In this document: positions 8,697-16,541 of the stretch, piece by piece | Layout of the letters: the number at the start of each line of letters is the position of its first letter | Numbering within the stretch: position 1 is the stretch's first letter | Assembly (NCBI GenBank): GCA_030427425.1 | Contig: JAUICQ010000012.1 | Location: forward strand, 1 to 46,926 | Origin: Fimbriimonadia bacterium | Lineage (GTDB): Bacteria > Armatimonadota > Fimbriimonadia > Fimbriimonadales > Fimbriimonadaceae | Length of the DNA stretch: 46,926 bases | Reading direction: 5' to 3' | Translations under genes and position numbers: made by a program | The notes under the pieces: generated by a model | The model's input: the letters and a program-made list of their open reading frames with translations, nothing else | The model's database searches: none | What the model was told of the DNA's origin: nothing

Positions 8697-10373
8697 TTAA
8701 GATACAGTACATCCACGACTGTCTTTTGCTGGTCTCTCAACAATGAAAGAATCATCGTAGCCATATTTAACTCTTAATCCTATTGGAAAGTGTTTCTGCG
8801 CGTAAGCACGACTTTTTTCATATGGAAGTGAAGAGCTTTCTTTTATATTCAAACGCTTCAATCTCTGGAATCGTGAGAACATCTGAAACTCTTTCTCTGT
8901 TAACTTCGTACTCGATAGATCCAGTACAACGATAGTATCTGGCAGATTGGCTAATAAACTCCCCAATTGAGAAGAGCTTAATCCGAGGCGTCCATATATA
9001 GACAGTCCCTTCAATTCTCTGAATCTTTCAATCTGTTCCAGTCCTTCATCTGATAATTGTGCACCCATTAGCTCTAGTTCTTCGATAGTATCAGGAATCC
9101 TGGCTAACAATTTCTCTCGGGCTGAAGGGCTTAGATACGAATCGTACAAACTTAACCTTTTTAATCCCTGGAACCGAGCGATATGTTCTAGTACTTCATC
9201 TGTTAATTTTGTATTAGATATACAGAGTTCTTCTATTGTATCTGAGAAGAGGGATAACAATTTATTCAAATCCGCAGAGCTTAATTCACAAGAAGTTAAT
9301 CGTATCATCTTTGGAGGTATGAGATCGCTTTTCTCAATAGGTATAGTACAAGGGGCTGCATCAGTGAAAATTAAGCCTTCTGGTAATTTCCATCTTATAT
9401 AACATGTAGCTTGTGAGGGGAGTGACGAACATTTCCTTATAGACAACTTTTTCAACCCTTGGCAACGTGAGACCTGTAGAAGTCCTTCAAGGGTTAAGCG
9501 TGTATTTGCTAGATCTAGTTCTTCAATGTTATACGGAAGATTGGCTAACCATTTTTCTAAGGCAGTAGGGCTTAGATGGCTGCAGCTACCCAAACTTAAT
9601 TTCGTCAACCTCTGGAAGCGATAAATCAGTTCCAGTCCTTCATCTGTTAATTGGGCTCCCGTTAGGTTCAGTTCTTCGATAGTATCAGGCAGAGAGTTTA
9701 TAAATTGTTTTAAAGCATTATCTGATATGTCTCCACATTCAGCAAGATTAACGCTACGTAATTGAGTGGGCTTTATGAGCCTAAGTAATACATTATCGTC
9801 TATACCAGGACAATGAAAATGTAAGGAAAGAAGAGTACATAGTGCTAAATTTTCAAAGAGCGGGATGATTTCCTGACTGCTGTTCTTGCATTTAAGATGG
9901 AAGAGGCGTACATGTGGCAGAGTGGCTAAGAACCGTATCTGATACTCCGATAGTGTACCATCTATTTTATTTAGTCTGATATCGGTAATAGCTAAGGGTG
10001 CTGTTATTCCTGCAGCATGAATCATTCTAAACTGCAATGAAGAAGTCCTATCTAACTGTTTAAGATTAGTAACAGGTTTATTCATCCACGTGATGGGGTG
10101 GAGGTATTTTCCCAGGTCACCTCCCTCATTTAGAGTACATTCCATTTCGTCTAAAAGCGTATCCATATCACTCTCATTCCAGTTATCATCAATCCTTAGC
10201 AGTTCCGATTCATTGGCTTGGTATAGATCATCATAGGCGGGTGGGAGTTCTTCATACATAGGAGGAGCTGATGGTTCTGCTATCGTCTCTTCCATGGCTT
10301 TCACAGTATGGATGGATGCCGCACACAACATAAAACAATTAAAATGTAAACAATAAGTTATATATTTTCTCAT
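8697..10373 (-). CDS. Exported LRR protein with PSAP/PPxY motifs and CaaX tail (copy 1)
   Basis: 558 aa from the chosen start. Residues 1-26 form a signal peptide (MRKYITYC...) with a likely cut after TVKA. Next comes a short acidic segment with PSAP (34-37) overlapping PPMY (37-40), then PPAY (44-47) and DDLY. The rest is mostly leucine-rich repeats of paired units with a period near 50 residues (DTIEELxLxxTxLTDEGLEQIxRFQxLKxLxL, then a CxxLSxxxLExLLA unit). A cap with an RWKLPEGL-type motif divides two LRR blocks. The protein ends DSRGCTVS, a complete CaaX pattern. The frame is open 21 bases further upstream, but that ATG overlaps a TATAAT (10393-10398), while the start at 10373 follows AAAGG. 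Role inferred: host-targeted effector. It is a tandem paralog of the next gene. Confidence 0.85.
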   Translation of the reverse strand: MRKYITYCLHFNCFMLCAASIHTVKAMEETIAEPSAPPMYEELPPAYDDLYQANESELLRIDDNWNESDMDTLLDEMECTLNEGGDLGKYLHPITWMNKPVTNLKQLDRTSSLQFRMIHAAGITAPLAITDIRLNKIDGTLSEYQIRFLATLPHVRLFHLKCKNSSQEIIPLFENLALCTLLSLHFHCPGIDDNVLLRLIKPTQLRSVNLAECGDISDNALKQFINSLPDTIEELNLTGAQLTDEGLELIYRFQRLTKLSLGSCSHLSPTALEKWLANLPYNIEELDLANTRLTLEGLLQVSRCQGLKKLSIRKCSSLPSQATCYIRWKLPEGLIFTDAAPCTIPIEKSDLIPPKMIRLTSCELSSADLNKLLSLFSDTIEELCISNTKLTDEVLEHIARFQGLKRLSLYDSYLSPSAREKLLARIPDTIEELELMGAQLSDEGLEQIERFRELKGLSIYGRLGLSSSQLGSLLANLPDTIVVLDLSSTKLTEKEFQMFSRFQRLKRLNIKESSSLPYEKSRAYAQKHFPIGLRVKYGYDDSFIVERPAKDSRGCTVS

Positions 10374-10392
10374 AAAGTATGCCTTTATTAGC

Positions 10393-10398
10393 ATTATA
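10393..10398 (-). promoter_or_regulatory. -10 box (TATAAT) of LRR copy 1
   Basis: TATAAT on the minus strand, 19 bases before the ATG at 10373, with AAAGG between them. The stretch from the -10 through the start codon is identical to that of the neighbouring paralog (12202-12227), so the promoter was duplicated with the gene. No convincing -35 is seen. Confidence 0.5.
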
Positions 10399-10507
10399 CT
10401 TAACGACTGCTGTTTTTTCAGCTGTAAGTTTTCGAAAGCGTAGGTTTCAGAGTCGCATCATCGAACGGAAACCCGACCGGTTAGAAACGGTATGGTATGA
10501 GGTGTTA

Positions 10508-12202
10508 CTATACAGTACAACCACAGCCGACTTCTTTCCTGGGAGACTCCTGCATTCTTTTATCAATAGTTCTAGTCTTCTCGTTTACATCCATAAACAC
10601 TAAACCATCGGGTAATTTCCATAATATATTTTTAACTGCAGAAGTGCTAAGAGACCAGCACTCATTTATAGACAACTTCTTCAATCTATGGAACCGAGCA
10701 ATCTGCTCTAGTCCTTCATCGGTTAATGCCGTATCCCTTAGATCCAGTTCTTCCATATCCTCTGGTAGCCTGGCTAACAAACGCTCTAAGGCAGAACCGC
10801 TCAGAGACTTGCAAGATCTCAAATTTAACTTCTTCAACCCATGGAACCGAGCGATCTGCTCCAGGCATTTATCTGTTAAATTTGTTTTCGTTAGATGCAG
10901 TTCTTCTACGGTATCTGGCAGGAATGTTAACACTCTATTCAAATCCTCAGAGCTTAATCTGCTATATTTTAAATCCACCACCTTTGGAGGTCTGAGATGC
11001 CTTTTCCGAATAGTTCTAGTAATATTGTCTGCATTTGTGAAGGTTAATCCTTCTGGTAATCTCCATATGATATATTCTATAACTGATAGAGGGAGTAACG
11101 GACATTTACGTATAGACAACTTTTTCAATCCCTGGAACCGAGTGGCCTGAATCATTCCTTCAATAGTCAAGGATGTCTCCGATAGATCCAGTTCCTCCAT
11201 ACCCTCTGGTAGCCTGACTAACAAGTTCTCTAACCCAGAGGTACTAAGAGACTCACAATAAGATATATTTAAGGTCTTCAATTTCTGAAAACGAGATATT
11301 TTATTGAGTCCTTCATCAGTTAGTTTTGTTTTAGATAGGTGCAGGCGTTCTATAGTATCAGGTAGCAGTGTTAGCAAGATACTTATGGCACCTGGGGAGA
11401 GTTGAGGACAATCGCCTATACTAAATATTCTTAATCTTTGGAACTTGGGAATGTCTTCCAACAAGATGTTATCTGATAAATTAGTATCACATAGGGCGAG
11501 CGTTGTAATAGTTGTTGGAAGAGATTTTATAAATGTTTTCAGTGCACTATCAGATATTTCTTTGCAGCTGCTAAGCTGAATTTTACGTAATTTAGCTGTA
11601 TTCTTTAGTGCCAGCAATGCATTGTCCTGAATTTTTTTGCAGGATAATTGTAATTCTAGAAGCTGAAATTGGGCTAAATGCTGTATGATAGGCATGAGCT
11701 GTTCATGAGCATTATTGCATGTGATACGGAATATACGTATACAGGGAATACTGGCTAAAAACTGTATCTGATACTCTGTCAGTTTTTTTTCTGTGGCACA
11801 TAGTCTGATATCTGTGATAGAAATAGTATTTTGTATACCGTTATTATGAATAATTTTATACTGTAGAGCAATAAGTCTATCTAACTGCTTTATAGTTGTA
11901 ACAGGTATATTAACCCAAGTTGTAGGTAGGAAGTATTTTTCCAGGTCACCTCCCTCATTTAGAGTGCGTTCCATTTCATCTAAGAGTATATCGATATCCT
12001 GAGCATTCCAGTTATCATCAATCTTTAGCAGTTCCGATTCATTGGCTTGGTATAGATCATCATATGCGGGTGGGAGTTCTTCGTACATAGGAGGAGCGGA
12101 TGGTTTTTCGAGAGTCTCTTCCATGGCATTCACAGTATGGATGGATGCCACACACAACATAAAACAATTAACATGTAAACAATAAGTTATATATTTTCTC
12201 AT
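10508..12202 (-). CDS. Exported LRR protein with PSAP/PPxY motifs, amber-truncated CaaX tail (copy 2)
   Basis: 564 aa, with the same plan as copy 1: signal peptide (1-26, cut after TVNA), PSAP (34-37) overlapping PPMY (37-40), PPAY (44-47), then two LRR blocks. The internal cap around IIWRLPEGLTF...RTIRKRHLRPPK divides the blocks. The C-terminal cap (ILWKLPDGLVF...RTIDKRMQESPRK) is basic and is followed by GCGCTV and a TAG. The codon after TAG is TAA. The paralog at 21768 has TTG at the TAG position, so one base change removed the last CaaX residue. The start at 12202 is chosen over upstream in-frame ATGs because it alone follows the shared TATAAT and AAAGG. The N-terminal segment is nearly identical in DNA to that of copy 1, while the LRR parts differ more. 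Confidence 0.85.
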   Translation of the reverse strand: MRKYITYCLHVNCFMLCVASIHTVNAMEETLEKPSAPPMYEELPPAYDDLYQANESELLKIDDNWNAQDIDILLDEMERTLNEGGDLEKYFLPTTWVNIPVTTIKQLDRLIALQYKIIHNNGIQNTISITDIRLCATEKKLTEYQIQFLASIPCIRIFRITCNNAHEQLMPIIQHLAQFQLLELQLSCKKIQDNALLALKNTAKLRKIQLSSCKEISDSALKTFIKSLPTTITTLALCDTNLSDNILLEDIPKFQRLRIFSIGDCPQLSPGAISILLTLLPDTIERLHLSKTKLTDEGLNKISRFQKLKTLNISYCESLSTSGLENLLVRLPEGMEELDLSETSLTIEGMIQATRFQGLKKLSIRKCPLLPLSVIEYIIWRLPEGLTFTNADNITRTIRKRHLRPPKVVDLKYSRLSSEDLNRVLTFLPDTVEELHLTKTNLTDKCLEQIARFHGLKKLNLRSCKSLSGSALERLLARLPEDMEELDLRDTALTDEGLEQIARFHRLKKLSINECWSLSTSAVKNILWKLPDGLVFMDVNEKTRTIDKRMQESPRKEVGCGCTV

Positions 12203-12221
12203 AAAGTATGCCTTTATTAGC

Positions 12222-12227
12222 ATTATA
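12222..12227 (-). promoter_or_regulatory. -10 box (TATAAT) of LRR copy 2
   Basis: Minus-strand TATAAT, 19 bases upstream of the ATG at 12202. It is shared in sequence and spacing with LRR copy 1. Confidence 0.5.
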
Positions 12228-12384
12228 CTTGGAGTCAACTTGGTTTAATTAGAAGTCTTAATTGAAACACGGTGTATTGATTATCAGAATGCTTTGTTTT
12301 GCGTCCTCTGGTAATTTTTACAGGAATAATATTGAAAATATTAACAATAATAAGTAATGAGGAGTATTCTGAAAGTAGGAAGTT

Positions 12385-13155
12385 ATGAGTAGTTGGGTAG
12401 TAATAAAGATAAAAAGGAAGTTAGAGAAAGGGGCGGAATCGTTCTGGGATACTTTTAAAATTCCTTATAAAGAGAAGATGAATGTAATATCGGCCTTAAT
12501 GGATGTTCAGAAGAATCCTACCAATACAGATGGTAAAGATGTTCCGCCTCCTACATGGGATGCTGCTTGTTTGGAAGAGGTTTGTGGATCTTGTACCATG
12601 TATATCAATGGTGTTATTAGACAAGCTTGTTCAGCATTAATTGAGGATGTAGCAGAGAAGAAGGGTGAAGATTACTATGTTACATTAGAGCCGATGAAAA
12701 AATATCCTGTTATCCGTGATTTGCAGGTGGATAGAAGCAGGATGTTTGATAACCTGATTAAGGTGAAAGGCTGGGTGCCGATTGATGGTTCTTTCGATTT
12801 AGGAATGGGCCAGCAGCAGGATGATAATATTCGTCAGTTTAGATACGCTCTTTCTAGATGTATGACCTGTGGTTGCTGTATGGAGGCTTGTCCGCAGGTG
12901 AGTGAAAAATCGGAATTCATTGGTCCTACAGCGATAGGTCAGGCGTTGTTGTTTAATTTACATCCAGTAGGTGAAGCTTTAGAATCTGAAAGATTAGATA
13001 CGCTTACTTCTTCAGAAGGTGTTACCGGCTGTGGTAATGCGCAGAACTGCGTAAAGGCTTGTCCTAAGGGCGTTCCATTAACTGAGGCTATTGCTCAGAT
13101 TAACAAAGATACTACTTCGTACAAAATTAAGAAGTGGATTGGAAAGATTAAATAA
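12385..13155 (+). CDS. sdhB: Succinate dehydrogenase / fumarate reductase iron-sulfur subunit
   Basis: Electron-transfer subunit of complex II, carrying electrons from the flavoprotein SdhA to the membrane quinone site. The 2Fe-2S ligands are C62, C67, C70 and C82 (AACLEEVCGSC...RQAC). The 4Fe-4S and 3Fe-4S ligands lie in CMTCGCCMEACPQ (from about residue 159) and CGNAQNCVKACPKG (from about 216). The length of 256 aa and these spacings fit the Bacillus/Chlamydia/epsilon-type group rather than the proteobacterial-mitochondrial type. The start is preceded by AGGAAG. The sdhA and sdhC genes are not beside it, which is unusual because sdhB normally ends an sdhCAB operon. Only three bases separate its stop from the tRNA-Val gene on the other strand. 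Confidence 0.93.
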   Translation: MSSWVVIKIKRKLEKGAESFWDTFKIPYKEKMNVISALMDVQKNPTNTDGKDVPPPTWDAACLEEVCGSCTMYINGVIRQACSALIEDVAEKKGEDYYVTLEPMKKYPVIRDLQVDRSRMFDNLIKVKGWVPIDGSFDLGMGQQQDDNIRQFRYALSRCMTCGCCMEACPQVSEKSEFIGPTAIGQALLFNLHPVGEALESERLDTLTSSEGVTGCGNAQNCVKACPKGVPLTEAIAQINKDTTSYKIKKWIGKIK

Positions 13156-13158
13156 TAA

Positions 13159-13233
<75 letters not shown>

Positions 13234-13298
13234 TCAATATGTATAGTATACTCTAAGTATCGAATAAAATTATAAAAAATTCGAAAAATGTGAAAGTT

Positions 13299-14198
13299 AT
13301 GTTCAAAAGATTGTTTATACTTATGCTTTTAATACAAGGTTGTAATAGAAGCGCTCAGTCGCAGGAAGTTAAAAACGAACCTGCTAGTACAGATGCTAAG
13401 CAAGATACAAGCTCTGTTGAAGGTTACCCAGATAAAGTGGTTACCAAAGAAGATGAGGAACAGACTAAAGAAAAACAGGATAATACTAAGAGTATGGGAA
13501 ATAATACAGAAAAAAAATCGGAAAAAGAACTGGAAATTATAGACACTAACCCTGGTGCTGGTGCAGAAGTAAGTATTGGTGATAGGGTTTATGTAGAATA
13601 TGAAGGAAAGCTTGAAGATGGTACCGTCTTTGCATCTAATATGGACGGTGGCGATCAGCCTTTAAGTGTTGTGGTTGGTGTTGGTCAGCTAATTAAAGGT
13701 TGGGACGAGGGCATTTTAGGCATGAAAGAAGGTGGTCTAAGAGAATTAGTGATTCCATCTAGATTAGCTTATGGTGAAAAAGGAGCTGGTAACGGTGTGA
13801 TTCCTGCTCATGCAGATCTTCATTTTAAAGTAAAGCTGCTAAAAGTTCTTAAAAAAGATGAATCTGGTGAATTAATTATCGAAGATGACGTTGCTGGTAG
13901 TGGTGAACCTGCACAAAAAGGGGACGAAGTAACGGTTCATTATCGTGGAAAATTTCTCAACGGATTAGAATTTGATGCATCCTACAATCGTGGGGAGCCG
14001 TTTACGATTACCCTTGGGGAAAACCGAGTGATTGCAGGCTGGGAACAGGGTCTTCTAGGTGTAAAAGAAGGTGGTAAGAGACGACTCACTATTCCTGCTC
14101 ATTTAGGTTATGGAACTCGTGGTGGAGGCAGTATCGGCCCCAATCAGATGCTAGTTTTTGATATTGAAGCTGTAAAAGTTAAAAAATTGAAACAATAA
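13299..14198 (+). CDS. Two-domain FKBP-type peptidyl-prolyl isomerase lipoprotein
   Basis: Predicted exported folding catalyst with two FKBP domains in one chain. The N-terminus MFKRLFILMLLIQGC has a good lipobox (LIQGC). It is followed by a charged, low-complexity linker rich in Glu, Lys and Thr (to about residue 90). FKBP domain 1 covers roughly residues 95-190 (VSIGDRVYVEYEGKLEDGTVF, then GMKEGG and PSRLAYGEKG). Domain 2 covers roughly 200-297 (KGDEVTVHYRGKFLNGLEFD, then GVKEGG and PAHLGYGTRGGG). Both keep the IxGWDEG/IAGWEQG and YG core motifs, so both may be active. The frame opens at a GTG at 13290; the ATG at 13299 is preferred because it gives the cleaner signal peptide. It would help fold envelope or secreted proteins. 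Confidence 0.88.
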   Translation: MFKRLFILMLLIQGCNRSAQSQEVKNEPASTDAKQDTSSVEGYPDKVVTKEDEEQTKEKQDNTKSMGNNTEKKSEKELEIIDTNPGAGAEVSIGDRVYVEYEGKLEDGTVFASNMDGGDQPLSVVVGVGQLIKGWDEGILGMKEGGLRELVIPSRLAYGEKGAGNGVIPAHADLHFKVKLLKVLKKDESGELIIEDDVAGSGEPAQKGDEVTVHYRGKFLNGLEFDASYNRGEPFTITLGENRVIAGWEQGLLGVKEGGKRRLTIPAHLGYGTRGGGSIGPNQMLVFDIEAVKVKKLKQ

Positions 14199-14251
14199 TC
14201 AGTTAATCTGTACCAAATGTGGAAAACTTCTAATAAGGGTGTGGAAAAATC

Positions 14252-15367
14252 ATGATTATTGGCGTACCTAAAGAAGTTAAACCTGATGAATATAGAGTAG
14301 CACTAACGCCTGCTGGAGTTAAAACCTTAGTTGAACGGGGTCATACCGTTGTAGTAGAAGATTCGGCAGGCTTAGGCACCTGGATTGCAAATGATGATTA
14401 TGTTGCAGCAGGGGCTGAAATAGCTAGCTGTGAAGATGTATGGGATAAGGCTCAGCTTATTCTAAAAGTGAAAGAACCGCAACCTGAGGAATATTCACGG
14501 ATAAAACCACACCATATACTCTTTACTTATTTCCATTTTGCATCTTCGGAATCTCTTACAAGGGCGATGATAGACGCCGATGCATGTTGTATTGCTTATG
14601 AAACAGTAGTGCTAAAAGATGGAACGCATCCATTACTTACCCCAATGAGTGAGGTCGCGGGCAGACTTAGCATACAGCAGGGAGCCAAATATCTGGAACG
14701 ACCCATGGGTGGAAGAGGAGTGATGCTCTGTGGTGTGCCTGGGGTGAAGCCTGCAGTAATAACTATAATCGGGGCGGGTGTAGTAGGAATGCATGCAGCT
14801 AAAATCGCCGCCGGATTTGGCGCTATGGTTTATGTGTTGGATGTGAATTTGGAACGATTAAGATATATATCTGATGTATTTCCGTCTAACGTAATGACGC
14901 TCCACAGTAACCCTATTACGATACAACGTTGTGTGAGTGAGGCCGATCTTGTGATTGGTGCAGTCTACCTTACGGGTGCAAAGGCTCCAGTGCTTGTTAC
15001 ACGAGATATGTTGAGTAGTATGAAGCCGAAATCGGTAGTGGTAGATGTATGCGTGGATCAGGGTGGTTGTTTTGAAACTACTAAACCAACCACGCACCAG
15101 AATCCTACTTATGAAGTGGACGATATAACTCATTATTGCGTTACTAATATGCCCGGTGCAGTAGCTAAAACAAGTACTTATGCATTAACTAATGCTACAC
15201 TTCCATATATTGTTCAGCTAGCAAATGAAGGATTAGTTGCGTTGAATCATAACGAGAGCCTCAGAAAAGGTCTTAATATATTTCATGGTGAAATTGTACA
15301 GCAATCAATCGCGGACTTATTTGGCTGCAGCTGTAGTTCTATTGAAGATGTTCTTCTTGCAAGTTAA
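14252..15367 (+). CDS. ald: Alanine dehydrogenase
   Basis: NAD-dependent oxidative deamination of L-alanine to pyruvate and ammonia. The N-terminal signature MIIGVPKEVKPDEYRVALTP is typical of the Ald/PntA family. The substrate-binding Lys lies in ILKVKEPQPEEY and the catalytic His in YFHFASS. The Rossmann nucleotide motif is IIGAGVVGMHAA (about residues 171-182). At 371 aa it has normal Ald length, and it lacks the extra membrane or nucleotide parts of transhydrogenase. It lies 53 bases after the FKBP gene. An alanine-to-pyruvate route would suit an organism that feeds on host amino acids. Confidence 0.93.
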   Translation: MIIGVPKEVKPDEYRVALTPAGVKTLVERGHTVVVEDSAGLGTWIANDDYVAAGAEIASCEDVWDKAQLILKVKEPQPEEYSRIKPHHILFTYFHFASSESLTRAMIDADACCIAYETVVLKDGTHPLLTPMSEVAGRLSIQQGAKYLERPMGGRGVMLCGVPGVKPAVITIIGAGVVGMHAAKIAAGFGAMVYVLDVNLERLRYISDVFPSNVMTLHSNPITIQRCVSEADLVIGAVYLTGAKAPVLVTRDMLSSMKPKSVVVDVCVDQGGCFETTKPTTHQNPTYEVDDITHYCVTNMPGAVAKTSTYALTNATLPYIVQLANEGLVALNHNESLRKGLNIFHGEIVQQSIADLFGCSCSSIEDVLLAS

Positions 15368-15424
15368 AATTGTAAAAGATTTGACTGTGAAGATATCGAT
15401 GTATGAATCGTAAAAGGAATTTTT

Positions 15425-15583
15425 ATGCACTGTAGACGGAATCTGTATGATGATATTCAGATTGGTGAGTCTGCTACTATAGTTACAGTAAGTAATGCTG
15501 GCCACTGGTGTTGGCTAGATAATAGAACTGAATTTGATGCTAGTATAAAGAGGTTCTGTGAACCCTTTTTCAAAGGAAAATAA
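15425..15583 (+). pseudogene. Remnant of an alpha/beta-hydrolase C-terminus
   Basis: A 52-codon frame too short for a full enzyme. Its second half, VSNAGHWCWLDNRTEFDASI then KRFCEPFF, resembles the catalytic-His end of alpha/beta-hydrolases (xxAGHWxxLxxPxEFxxxIxxF). The frame is closed upstream by a stop at 15404, and no Ser nucleophile elbow is found nearby. I read it as what is left of a decayed gene between ald and the TVP38 gene. A short real peptide is possible but less likely. Confidence 0.45.
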
Positions 15584-15645
15584 GTAGTCCTACGGCGCTA
15601 TTGGCTATGTAATGCTGTAGTTAAAATATACCGATAATATAGGTA

Positions 15646-16338
15646 GTGAGAAATTGGTTATTTTTTGTTATTCTGATATTAGTGACGATACCCATGTTTA
15701 TTTACTTGGTATATAACAATGTCAGTTACGATACCATTTATAGGCAGCAAGAACTGATTGATAACTTTGTAGAATCTAGACCATTGGCATCGGGGTTGAT
15801 CTTTATTTGCATTTATACTCTGTCAGTTGTATTAAGTCTACCGTGGACTGTTTTCTTATCGTTTCTGGCGGGTATCTTGTTCGATGTATTTTTTGGTGCA
15901 TCTTTAGTAGTGGTGTCTGGAACATTAGGTTCGGTGATGTTCTTCTGGATAGCTCAGAAATTTACTCATAATTTAATCCATGGAAAACGGAATTTGCTTG
16001 CTAAATTAAAACACGGATTTCAGGAAGATGCTTTTGTTTATATTTTAATGTTAAGGTTGGTTCCAGTATTCCCATATATAGCAGTAAATCTATCATCAGC
16101 TTTTTTTGATGTGCCTTTCCGGAGCTTTTTCTTGGCAACATTAATCGGGTTGGTGCCTACATCACTGCTATACGTTTTAATGGGTGTTGAACTTAGGGAT
16201 GCCTTTGAAACGCCTCAGTTTAGTATGAAGAGTATGTTTGATGTTAACTTTGTTTCCACTATTTTTATCTTGCTGATTATTTCTGCCGTTCCACTGCTTT
16301 ATAAGAAGGTGCAGAGACGGAAACAATCGGGGTTTTAA
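15646..16338 (+). CDS. TVP38/TMEM64 family membrane protein
   Basis: 230-residue integral membrane protein of the SNARE-associated/DedA-like (VTT) superfamily. It has an N-terminal anchor (LFFVILILVTIPMFIYLVY), then the conserved core with the reentrant-type stretch SLPWTVFLSFLAGILFD and GTLGSVMFFWIAQKF. The family's typical RLVPVFPY...NLSSAFFDVPFRSFF segment follows, then two further membrane segments. Members are linked to lipid scrambling and membrane homeostasis, but no specific substrate can be read here. The start is a GTG at 15646 in a weak context (AGGTA a few bases upstream). Confidence 0.8.
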   Translation: MRNWLFFVILILVTIPMFIYLVYNNVSYDTIYRQQELIDNFVESRPLASGLIFICIYTLSVVLSLPWTVFLSFLAGILFDVFFGASLVVVSGTLGSVMFFWIAQKFTHNLIHGKRNLLAKLKHGFQEDAFVYILMLRLVPVFPYIAVNLSSAFFDVPFRSFFLATLIGLVPTSLLYVLMGVELRDAFETPQFSMKSMFDVNFVSTIFILLIISAVPLLYKKVQRRKQSGF

Positions 16339-16541
16339 TGAGACGTTTCTCGAGTATTCTTTTCCCAAGATTCTAAAACCTCAGTTTTATAGAAAATTTA
16401 ACTATCTACTATTTTCCTCTATATTTAATTTATATTCATAAAGTTTTTTTTAAAAATTCGCATTTTAAGGCAGGTGATGTTGTTGTCTATTAATATTTAT
16501 GATAAATTAGATAAACCATTTTTGGAATATTGCAGGTAACT

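Noticed and set aside
10230-10300. YEEL and YDDL in the Pro-rich segment read as an ITAM
   Set aside because: Only three residues separate the two YxxL units, whereas an ITAM needs about six or more. They could still serve as endocytic YxxL signals, but PPxY explains the Tyr residues better.
10374-10394. Upstream ATG for LRR copy 1 (and 12203-12238 for copy 2)
   Set aside because: The ATG overlaps the TATAAT -10 box and would lie at or before the transcription start. The downstream ATG has AAAGG and begins a better signal peptide.
10497-11150. A 217-codon frame opposite the LRR gene at 10508-12202 (similar long antisense frames lie over 23186-23593 and 7841-8152)
   Set aside because: Long antisense frames are expected opposite leucine-rich repeat coding DNA. 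The opposite strand has the signal peptide, motifs and paralogs.
16530-16541. TTG start for the LRR gene at 16542
   Set aside because: Only the ATG at 16542 follows AGGTAAC and begins a regular Lys-rich signal peptide.
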